From Pycnopodia helianthoides (Eukaryota; Echinodermata; Asteroidea; Forcipulatida; Asteriidae), in NCBI GenBank assembly GCA_032158295.1, contig CM063258.1, positions 1,632,001-1,696,000 of the forward strand: a DNA stretch of 64,000 nucleotides. The letters are read 5' to 3'. The position numbers and the translations under genes are program-made. A model generated the notes under the pieces. The model did not search any database and was not told the DNA's origin. It saw only the letters and a list, made by a program, of their open reading frames with translations. Below, piece after piece: positions 55,406 through 64,000 of this stretch (position 1 is the stretch's first letter; the number at the start of each line of letters is the position of its first letter).

Positions 55406-55994
55406 TGACATCATGTAGTGAATGCAGATCTACACAGTACACACATGTAGACACGCAACCTTATGGATCGGGTTTATGGGGTCCTGCTGTTGTTCTATTA
55501 TTCCCTTTTCTAAAGAATTCCTCTGTGGGGTCCAAGTTGAACAAAGAACAACTTTAAGGGGTCTATTGTTCAATTGTGCGAAAGACCCCACAAGGGCTCA
55601 TGCTTGGCCCACATGGACTTGTGCCCAGTTGAGCCACCATACCCAACCTGTGTCACCATTTATTTGCAACTGGTTTGTCAACTGACATGAAACTGTTACT
55701 GAGAGTGGGAAGGGTTTTAATTACAGAAAGCAGAACACGATGTGATTCCATCCAACTTTTTCCCCCCCAAAAATCTGTAAGAACCGAATAAGCAGAGCTT
55801 TTATCAGACATCGATGTTAACCCGAGCAGGTTCCAATGTTTGGACCCTGTATTTGCAGGGCTGATTGGATGGGCCCTGTGTATAATGCAATTGTATTGGT
55901 TACAACACACCATGTGACCTAAAAAAGGACCTTTGTGAAAGTTCAAGTTGTGACCAAATTAAGGTTTTGGGAAGTCAGCTGTGAACTTGTGCAT

Positions 55995-56135
55995 AGACCC
56001 CTTGCACAGGCCGCCATTGCTGGGGGTCAAACAATGGAAATGTGCAAGCACAATTGTCAGCCAATGGTAGGTCTTCCTTTGACCTCAGTGAGGGCACTTT
56101 CAGAGCTTGTGATGCCATATGCGAGGAGTCTATGC
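55995..56135 (+). mobile_element. MITE family M8, copy 2
   Basis: AGACCCCTTGCACAGGCCGC, GCCAATGGTAGGTCTTCCTT and CATATGCGAGGAGTCTATG; inverted relative to 24550-24705. Confidence 0.65.
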
Positions 56136-56840
56136 CTTGACTGCAGATTTTGTTTCTAGAATGTGTCTAATTTACAGCCTAAAAATGCATGGCATTACAA
56201 ATATACCGGTCACTGCTTGGGTTAAGAAAATAAACATTAATTGGTGAAGAACTTGTTATGTCATAAGTCACATATGCTAGCTAGAGTACAATAAATTGTT
56301 AAAGCTGCAATTATATAACACACACAAAGTAGCCAAATATTATGTTTCTTGTTAATAGTGTTATTTATACAAAAACTGTACAATATGTAAATTGTGTACA
56401 ATTTAAACCTTTTAAACTATGCATTTGTAAATACACAAACATAGGGGATTGTCTTGAATCGGATTGTTAAGATGCTCTTTCTTTGGTGAATTTGTAGATT
56501 TTGTTCCTTTAAGACGCTGATGCCTTTTTTTTTAAAGGTCACAGGGAAACCGTTTCTTAGATTATTTTATTGTAATGCTCCGAGAGATATTTTTTGTTTC
56601 ACTCCTTTTAAAGGTGCTGTCTGGTCAAGATTTTCATGCATTATTCATTATATGTGTATCCCTCTATAGTCTGGTACAGGAGTTGTCGTAAGAAATGTGC
56701 AGAGAAAGAATCACAAATTAACAAACACCAATATGGAGATGGGTGCTGGTGTTCAGAGCACTAGAACTGTTGTACCAGAGACTTTGATGTAGAGCAACAG
56801 CCAAGTGCAGTAAAATGCTGGGATATAACAATTCTAATCT
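56136..56840. other. non-coding, possible distal RALGPS polyadenylation sites
   Basis: AT-rich, without a repeat I recognise. AATAAA words at 56228 and 56291 on the plus strand are possible poly(A) signals but lack further support. Confidence 0.3.
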
Positions 56841-56847
56841 ACATGTA

Positions 56848-57048
56848 CAGGGTCCAATTTCATAGAGCTGCTTAAGCAAAAAAAAATTGCTTAACAATTT
56901 TCTGCTAAGAAGAAATATGCAGGGTACCAGTCACAAATTGTACATGTGGCATGGCAGTTTGGCTGGTAACCTAATTCTGGTAAGCATAGTTTGGTTGTGC
57001 TTAGCTACTTTTTGTGCTTAGGCAGCTCTATGAAATTGGGTCCAGGTG
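56848..57048. mobile_element. MITE family M4, copy (intact)
   Basis: From TCCAATTTCATAGAGCTGCT to GGCAGCTCTATGAAATTGGG, about 200 bases, giving the uninterrupted GCTGCTTAAGCA junction used to interpret nested insertions elsewhere. Confidence 0.85.
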
Positions 57049-57367
57049 GACAAAATGCAAGGATGGCATTACTGAACAGTAAGGCCAAGGACAGTTTGCC
57101 ATTAGGCAGCATCCTATTCCAGCGGCTATAGCTATGGCTACTGGATGCAGTGACTGTGTTTCAGGATAGACCTTTTCATTGCTCCAGCCATAGCCACTGC
57201 TGAAGCCACTAATTCGGACACGCCCTGAGCGCCTCATCAGAATCTGAAATTGAATCTCGTCCGCACAGGGAAAATTTTCATTAGGCCTATTCAGTACTTA
57301 TTCAGAAAGTCGACTTACAATGATTTGTCCAGTCAAGTCCTTATTTTTCAGCAAATACGTCTATAAT

Positions 57368-57515
57368 CTATAGACCCCTTGCATATGACGTCACAGGCCC
57401 AAAACAATTCCCTTAATAAGGTCAATGAAGACATATCATTGGCTGAGAGTCGTCTGTACAGGCATGCAGGTTTCCATTGTTTTGACATCAGTGATGGCAG
57501 CCAATGCAAGGGGGT
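57368..57515. mobile_element. MITE family M8, copy 3
   Basis: Inverted ends AGACCCCTTGCATATGACGT and CAGCCAATGCAAGGGGGTCT. Confidence 0.7.
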
Positions 57516-57989
57516 CTGTTTTCAGTGGCGTCATTTTTAAGCAGAAAAAAAGATACTGGAAGATTTGCCATTGGAAATGAACATGCGTTTTGACCAGGGT
57601 GAAAAATAAATGACTGATGACAAATTTCCTTTATCAATTTCAGAGGTGGGTTGATAAGAAACTAACAATCAGTTTTCATTTGCCTTAGAGTGAGGCTTGA
57701 TGGATGGGGGTTCTAGAGAGGATTCCAAAATAACAAGTTATCTGAATTTTAAACAAAAAGGGCGTAGTCCGATAATTTAAGACAATAGATTCTGCCTGTA
57801 AAACCAAAGTTGTCTTTCATACAATCTTTTTTTTTTTCTCGAACACTTTATGAAGTGCTGAGAGATGAATAGGTAAACAAAAACGAGACTGGTATCATCA
57901 GCACTGAGGGTGTTTAAACAAGCTAGATGGGGACTTCTTTTAAGCAATTAAAAACAGAGAAAAAATGGGGGGGGGGGACACCAAGTTTG

Positions 57990-58240
57990 CGTAGTGGTAT
58001 CTTTCCTTGCCTTCCACCTCTGGAACCCCGGTTCGAATCCCGCCGAGGGGCACTATGTGAATTGGGTTTTCAGTCCCTACCTGATTGCGCGAGTTTCCCT
58101 GGAGTAATTCTCTAGGGTTTTCCTCCCACATGTAAAACTGAAACTTCTTTCCTTGTTTTCTCTCCATGGGGTACTTGGCTAGTATAGTGATTGAGTTCAC
58201 TTTTCTGAGAACCCTTGGCTTCACAACTAGAATTAATGAA
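57990..58240 (+). repeat. tRNA-derived SINE family B, copy 3 (best preserved)
   Basis: B box GGTTCGAATCCCGCC is intact, followed by GGGCACTATGTGAATTGGGT and the family end TTGGCTTCACAACTAGAATT. A-box-like GCGTAGTGGTATC starts the copy. Confidence 0.82.
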
Positions 58241-58307
58241 ATTAATTTTCCAATCCCCAAATCCAGCCACTGGCTTGGCCTTATTTTAATGGACGCAAGA
58301 AAAAACT

Positions 58308-58385
58308 GTTGTAGTAAACTTGCGGGTTCAACCATGTATAAAACTCTTTTGGAAGAAGTGTTGGCTCTATGAAGAGCTGGTGTGG
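58308..58385 (-). repeat. retroelement-like fragment with stem-loop, copy 2 (degraded)
   Basis: On the minus strand AGCTCTTCATAGAGCC replaces the hairpin of copy 1 (50585-50600); the following AACACTTCTTCCAAAAGAG and CCCGCAAGTTTACTA are shared. The stem is mostly kept, but the UUUC loop is not. Confidence 0.65.
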
Positions 58386-58514
58386 ACTTGTTAAGTGCTT
58401 TGTGCTAATGTTTAACTACACACCTAATCAAAGGAAATAATGGTCTTGTCTTGAACAAGTTTTCATTGGATAATATTCATTCAGACTTGCTTGTTTGTCT
58501 TTCTGAACTATTGT

Positions 58515-58640
58515 CAATGGGGGACTTGTGGTGGCAGCAGACTTACCAGGTAAATTAATTTTTCTCTGAAATATGCGCATGCTCACAACTACGTAAACAA
58601 TAGAAATTGACCTGGTAAGTCTGCTGCCACCTAGTCTCCT
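58515..58640. mobile_element. MITE family M7, copy 2
   Basis: GGCAGCAGACTTACCAGGTA and, inverted, ACCTGGTAAGTCTGCTGCC, with GCGCATGC in the loop, as in copy 1. Confidence 0.8.
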
Positions 58641-60119
58641 ATTGGTTTAAAACTTGGTTTTGTTATTATTTGGTGCTGAAATGGCTTGCTTATTTTTTTG
58701 TTGTCTTAAATTTTGATGAAAACTTTGGTTGGGATTTAAAAAGTTGGACGGTGAAAGGTGCAGTCCAAGTTATGTTTTGTTTTGTTTTCTTAGATTGCAT
58801 TGCTTTTTGAAAGTTGTGGTCTTAACACATACTTACAGACCACTTAAATATTTTAAACCTAGCCACACTGTCAGTTTAGTAGCTTTGTTTCAGAAAAATC
58901 AGTTTTGTCTGCTTAAGCAGCTCTAGGAAATTGGGCCCTAAACACGAGCACATTTCTGAAAATGAATTGGCAAGTCTAGTGTCCCAAGTGATGCATTGAT
59001 CACAAAAAGGCAAACAAGAGGACTTGTAAACAAGTCTACACAGTCATTACAGGAGTGTAGTCATTCAAACCCTTGTGCTTGTTGATTGCTTATACTACTT
59101 GCAAACCACAGTGATTTTGCCTCAAAAAGGATGACATTGTGACGAGATCAAGTGAAAGGGGTTTAGCAGACTATATTTTCAAATCTTATTCTTAAACCAA
59201 CATCTCAAGACCAAACCGTATGGATTTTTTTCTTTTGCTGATTTTATTTTACTGTTCATACAACAGAACAGAGTGTATAATTTTTTATGTAAACAGACAA
59301 TCAGTCATATTGTATTGTATTACAATGGCACTTTCTTTAATCAAAAATTAAGCTAAGCAAAGACAAGAAAAATACAATGAACTTGTTCATAATGTAGAGT
59401 TTTGAGGCTGTGCGTGTTGATGGATTTACATGTAAGGTTAACTGTGACAGTCTGGTTGGTGCAAATGCACCATGACCAAAATGTCTGTACTATCACCGAT
59501 CTAAACACCTGAAATGAAATACCTGTACAATTATTTGTGGATACGCGATGAAACCAAACTTTTTGAAATAAACTGTACAGAACCAGTAAATATTGTTTGT
59601 TTTCCACTTTAGAACAGGGTTTATAGGTTGCCTTTTATTTATATGCATTTTAATTTACAGTGAAAAGAGGAAAGAGTGATGTTTAGAATGTTCAGTTGTG
59701 AGATTTTAATAACACTCTAGCTTGGCTACTACCCACATGTGAGTTGTCTCATAAGTTTCTACTGTTTGTGTTTTTTTTGACACTTGTCTAGTAAAAGTTA
59801 GACTGTATGCACAGGAGGTGGTCAATTTAGGTGGCCACTTTTCGTCATAAACAATGCAAACAGTCTGTGTTGTGCATGTGACACAAGCCGTAGTCTTGAT
59901 AAGCAATGGTCTACCAGTGATTTGGGGCGTCTGTAAATGCAATTTTCTCGAGCTTTACGGTATTTCAGGTGCAACAAGTTTTCTGGAGAATTGGCACTGG
60001 CACAAACGTGATGAAATCAAGTACCTTTTTGTGATGATAAAACCAATCCCATATTTCACCCTGAAGCAACGTAAACTCTCAGAGTCAGTTGAAGCCAAAC
60101 AGAAATTGTTAGCATATCG
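58641..60119. other. non-coding, CDK9 3' flank
   Basis: An M4 end fragment (AAGCAGCTCTAGGAAATTGG) is at 58913-58935. On the minus strand an AATAAA-type word near 59633-59638 would give CDK9 a 3' UTR of about 480 bases; this is a candidate only. Confidence 0.35.
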
Positions 60120-61021
60120 TCAAGAGTAAGTTTGTGTAATCAACGCGACTTCATGATCCTCAGAATATTCTATCGTACGTCGCATCGGTTGCATTTGTCG
60201 GTCGTGTGGGAGGGGAGGCTGCCTCTGCTGGTGGGGTGGGGGTCCATGATTGATGCGTCTCTTTGGTGCCAGATACTCAAACATGGACTGATTGTGCATG
60301 GACAGCATCCCAGACAGGCTACAAGGCATCGGGTCATTCCAGAAGAAGTCATGGTTCAGCGCGTGATCAGCATCTGTCCGCGACTTGGGGTCGAGCGTCA
60401 AGAGTTTATCGATCAGGTCCAGGGCAAACTGGTCCTTGACGTAGCTCTTCAGCCGATCCTTGACCTTCCTCTTTTGTCCCTGGGGCAGCTCCAGTTTGTG
60501 GTACATGTCCAAGTTGGTGACATCCGACCACACTTCGGGCGTGATAGAGCCACACAGGTGGCTGATGAGTGTCAGTTGATGCTGCTCCGTATTACCCTGC
60601 ATGATCGGGCTCCGTGTCCACATCTCCGCCATGATGCATCCCGCACCCCATAAATCGATCGCGGGCGTGTAGTTCCTCTCGCCAAGCAGCAGCTCCGGAG
60701 GGCGGTACCACAGCGTCACCACCCTGTTTGTGTAGCGATTTCCCTGGCCCGGTTTGGGCATGCTGAAGGCCCTGGCGAGTCCAAAATCCCCCAGCTTCAG
60801 TTTCCCTTCCTTGGTGATGAAAATATTAGCGGCTTTCATGTCGCGATGGAGGACCTTGTTACTGTGGATGTAGTAAAGACCGTTCAACAGCTGCTTCATG
60901 ATCTCCTTAATCTCACCCAGGGAGAACTTGACATTCTGGTTACTGAGAAGTCCAGCAAGGTCATGGACGCAGAATTCAAAGACAAGATAGATGCTGCCCT
61001 TGTAGCGGTTGTACATCGTTG
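60120..61021 (-). CDS. CDK9: CDK9 last coding exon
   Basis: A single exon of 902 bases from ATMYNRYKGSIYLVFEFC to the TGA at 60120-60122. It holds most of the kinase domain, which vertebrates split over several exons. The acceptor is TTGTCACCAG, reading on the minus strand; the first base completes an Ala codon. Confidence 0.96.
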
Positions 61022-62562
61022 CTGGTGACAAGGAAAACAACTACGTGTTAAAGGGAGGGTATACATTTGGTAATTACTCCAAAAATGAATGACCATAAAA
61101 ACTTACTTGGTAAGAAGCACTGCAGCTGTTAATAATGTTTAACATTTTGAGAAATAATTCCCTTTAAAGGAGTTTAGAGAGAGGAATTTAAAAAAAAACT
61201 GTCAAATAGATAAAACTTGCAAGGAAATTTGCCATTAAAAGTACCTCTTTCGGTCAAAAAAATTGTAAATTAATAACAAAAGGAAATATTTTTGTGTTTC
61301 AGGTACTTCACAATCATAAAGTAGGGGTCAAGCATGTTACACTGGGCATATACCAAATTTATCCATTTTGGAAAAAACTGTCAAACATGAGAAAATATTA
61401 TTGAAATCCCAAAGGCACATACCCTTGACGACAAAATATTTTTAGTCTTAACAATTAAAGGTGATCCCAGAAGGAATACAATTTGTCCATACTAAAAAAA
61501 TTTACTCAACAAAGAAATGCCCTACTAAACCATCCATTAGATGACTTATTATTAATATGGTTCAAACTTCGGAACAATTTTTACTCAATAACCCCAGGAG
61601 TTGTTTTGGAAGGAAAGAGTCAAGTAGTGGATGAGAATTCACCTTTTGTGCGGCAGATCTCCAGCAGGGACACCACATTCTCATGTTTCAGAAGTTGAAG
61701 AATTTTGATTTCTCTCAAGGCGGTGATTGGAAACTGCAAGAGAAACATTCAAACAGGGTATGGCGTTGGTAAAGTTCCCCTCAAATTAGCAAACATTTTT
61801 CAGCAGGTAGATTCTGCACTCTGCAAATTTTGCATCACTGTTGTTTGTTTGATAAGATACCTGAACTGAGCTCGATATCACACAGAGCCAAGATCAATCT
61901 TAAGATGTTATCACTTATTGCTAACAAAATGTTGATGTCACATTACAAATCATCTTGAGATGAGCCCTCAGTATTGCCATGGTGATTTAATCACTATGGC
62001 AATACTGATTCATCTTTAGATGAATCTTAGTGCTTTGTGAAACTCAATCCATGGAGATCCTGGAAGCAGAACTGCATCCAGTACCCCGGTCCGGGCTTTG
62101 GTTTGGTGTACTTCTTTACAAAGGTTCAGACTCTTTAGATATTTACTAGAGGTGCCCGTTTCTCAAGCTTTCTCAAGAAAAGTGACCTTTACCCTTTAGT
62201 TTAGAGAGCATCACAAAATTCAGTACAGTAGAAATATTCTAATTGAATTGGTTACATATTCCAGCAGGTGTACATACACTTGCGGTGGACCGCCAAAACC
62301 TTTAAAATGCCTACACGCATAATTTTCATGTGGAAATGTTACTGTAGTTCAGCGCAACATCCACTGTTTTTTGCCACTTGGAACCTGCCTGACTTTTGAG
62401 ATGCTTCCTTGGGATTTGACAAATTTGAGCATGAATTTGAATTTATAAGACTTGGATTGGATTGAGGGCGGCAAACTTACTCCCTCTTTTTCATTCTCCA
62501 TGAGCACTTTCTTCAGAGCTACAATGGCACGTGTTTTTCTATGTCTGGCTTTGAAGACTTCC
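60120..62562 (-). CDS. CDK9: CDK9 (P-TEFb kinase), three C-terminal coding exons
   Basis: CDK9 with cyclin T forms P-TEFb, which phosphorylates RNA polymerase II, DSIF and NELF to release paused transcription in the nucleus. Exons on the minus strand: 62562-62481, 61733-61643, 61021-60120, with matching phases. They encode EVFKARHRKTRAIVALKKVL (the Lys of VALKK binds ATP), then PITALRE (the motif that gave CDK9 its first name), the HRDMKAAN catalytic loop, DFGLA, an activation segment NRYTNRVVTLWYRPPE with the conserved T-loop Thr, and DLWGAGCIMAEMWTRSPIMQ. About 357 residues are present. The N-terminal 30-35 residues including GQGTFG are not found and should lie beyond 64000. The C-terminal tail after LAPKRR (residues RINHGPPPHQQRQPPLPHDR and on) is not conserved with vertebrates. 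Confidence 0.96.
61643..61733 (-). CDS. CDK9: CDK9 exon with PITALRE helix
   Basis: Thirty codons plus one base: FPITALREIKILQLLKHENV then VSLLEICRTK. The PITALRE helix contacts cyclin T. Acceptor CTTGCAG, donor GTGAAT. Confidence 0.96.
62481..62562 (-). CDS. CDK9: CDK9 exon with the ATP-binding Lys
   Basis: One base plus 27 codons, EVFKARHRKTRAIVALKKVL then MENEKEG. The lead-in requires a preceding exon ending in the glycine-rich loop, not present in the window. Confidence 0.95.
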
Positions 62563-62863
62563 CTGTAAGACAAAAACCAACAAAATAAAAAAATACATCA
62601 CATGAGGGTCAAAGTATCTTTTTAATCGGTTTAAGTCCAATAAGCAGGCAGCAATGAGACAAATTGGACTCTCCTGGGGTGAACATTGAGGGTGCTCTAC
62701 AATGCAGATTGAACGTATTCTATAACAACATTTACCATGTTTACAGTACACAACCAAAATTAAGTACCCACATTTAGAGCTGATTTGATTTGTTCACACA
62801 TTTTGTACTCAAACTCAAGTGATAAACCCCCATTTTTTACTCATTAGAAAAAGAAAGTCTTTT

Positions 62864-63198
62864 TTAAAGGAACATTACAGAATTGGTTTTTGCTAACAAA
62901 ACAGTTGCTGGCAGTGTAAGCACTTTATGTAATCCACCATATACATAAACTAACAAACCTGTAGAAGTTTGAGATCGATCGGCCTTCTGGGACACGAGAA
63001 AATAGTGAATAACCGATTACACATTTGCATGAAATCATAGATTCAACAAATTAATAAAACGCCTCCAATCAAATATGGCATTTCAGACAGAAATATTTCA
63101 AGGGATGTTTTCTACTATCATCATCATAAGATCAGGTAAGTTTTATGTAAATCTGTGATCAAAAAGTATATTTTACAAGTTTTTTTCTTACCAATTCT
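62864..63198 (+). mobile_element. MITE family M1, copy 5 (internal deletion, right end interrupted)
   Basis: The left end TTTAAAGGAACATTACAGAA is intact. About 55 bases of the centre are missing compared with the other copies, and the right end stops at ACCAATTCT where another element begins. Confidence 0.85.
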
Positions 63199-64000
63199 TA
63201 GTTGCGATAATCGTAACCCTCCATCCTCCCGACGGTCGGAGACCGGAGGGTTACGAGTCATGCAGTGCAAAAAAGTGGCGAAATAAAAATTTCGACTATT
63301 TTGGTCAGACTAGTCACCAGATTTGCCCAATTTTTACCACTTTCAAAAAACATGACACACATTCTAAGAACATGGATTTGATCTTCAAGGTATAATGAAA
63401 CAATTCATAACACTCTAAACATCGATGAAAAATTATTTGAAGAAAAAACGAACAAAAACTTACCAGAAACTGACCGAAATGTCCATGGACCGCACTTCCC
63501 CTACATCAACCAATCAGCGTAAACCAAACCGTTGTGTAGGCGTGGCGATCGTCTCGTGTGCGACTGTGCGTGCACGCAGTTAATGTATTTAACGGATTTG
63601 CGCTATTTGCAGTTTGCGCTGATTAATTGCAGGAACAGCTTTCCAGAATGCGCGCTCAATCTGTAAATTTTTCCTCGTAAATATCCTGTGATTGTGCAAC
63701 TCAACAAAATGCGCTCAACGACGAGTTTGCTTACGCTGATTGGTCGAGATGTTGCTAGGTCACGAATCGCGAGGTTCGAAAACCGGACCTGAGATTGTCT
63801 ACGCATCATGAAAATTTCGCTCAGTCTCTGGTAAGTTTTTGTCTTTTTTTCTTTAAATATTTTCTCAATGATGTTTTGAGTAATACGAATGGATTCATGA
63901 CACATTGATGATCACATCCATGTTTTTAGAATGTGTGTCATGTTTTTTTAAAGTGGTAAAAATTTGGTAAATCTGGTGACTAGTCTGACCAAAATAGTCG
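63199..64000. mobile_element. large foldback element, running off the window
   Basis: A left block (63283-63480) containing CGACTATTTTGGTCAGACTA, GTCACCAGATTTGCC, AACATGACACACATTCTAAG and AAAAACTTACCAGAAACTGA returns inverted at 63805-64000. A short hairpin (GTAACCCTCC with GGAGGGTTAC) marks the left end at 63217-63258. The central 320 bases are CpG-richer. It is inserted in the M1 copy to its left. No coding sequence is recognised. Confidence 0.85.

Overview
This is a multi-intron eukaryotic genomic window. It is AT-rich, exons have GT-AG borders, and it is packed with tRNA-derived SINEs, foldback elements and MITEs, minisatellites and microsatellites. Protein similarity places it in a deuterostome. 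The repeat families and the C-type lectin plus PAN/apple protein suggest an echinoderm, possibly a sea star. The animal is certain, the phylum is inference.

Three genes can be supported. (1) A plus-strand RALGPS gene (Ral guanine-nucleotide exchange factor with an N-terminal RasGEF domain and a C-terminal PH domain) runs from a probable first coding exon at 10701 to a stop codon at 52938. I assembled 20 exons whose phases all match; they encode about 545 residues, close to the vertebrate proteins. (2) Inside its longest recognised coding intron group (36450-42913), on the minus strand, lies a secreted C-type lectin gene (41416 down to 39758): signal peptide, C-type lectin domain, a Thr/Ala mucin-like 18-residue repeat array, and a PAN/apple-like domain. 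Two opposite single-base indels put the repeat array out of frame in this assembly. (3) Tail-to-tail with RALGPS, on the minus strand, are the last three coding exons of CDK9 (62562 down to 60120), the kinase of P-TEFb; its first exon lies beyond the window. RALGPS1 and CDK9 are also on the same chromosome arm in human, so the pair may be an old linkage.

Layout: 1-10700 has no recognised host gene; it holds a G/T minisatellite, SINEs, MITEs, a 12-bp minisatellite and remnants of a hAT-type transposase gene. 10701-52938 is RALGPS with repeat-filled introns. 43807-47689 is a 3.9-kb non-autonomous DNA element built of nested tandem repeats. 53690-55045 is a 49-bp minisatellite just past the RALGPS stop. 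52939-60119 is otherwise repeat-rich convergent intergenic or 3' UTR sequence. 62864-64000 is a MITE interrupted by a large foldback element that runs off the window.

Most unusual: two exon borders of the same gene (the 5' splice site of the exon ending at 28673 and the 3' splice site of the exon starting at 42914) are each present in four tandem copies; a retroelement-like fragment near 50585 carries, on the minus strand, an exact match to the canonical histone-mRNA 3' stem-loop; and a MITE abuts the 3' splice site at 36395. Many of the MITEs share TTAA-flanked ends, and nested copies show the TTAA duplication directly.
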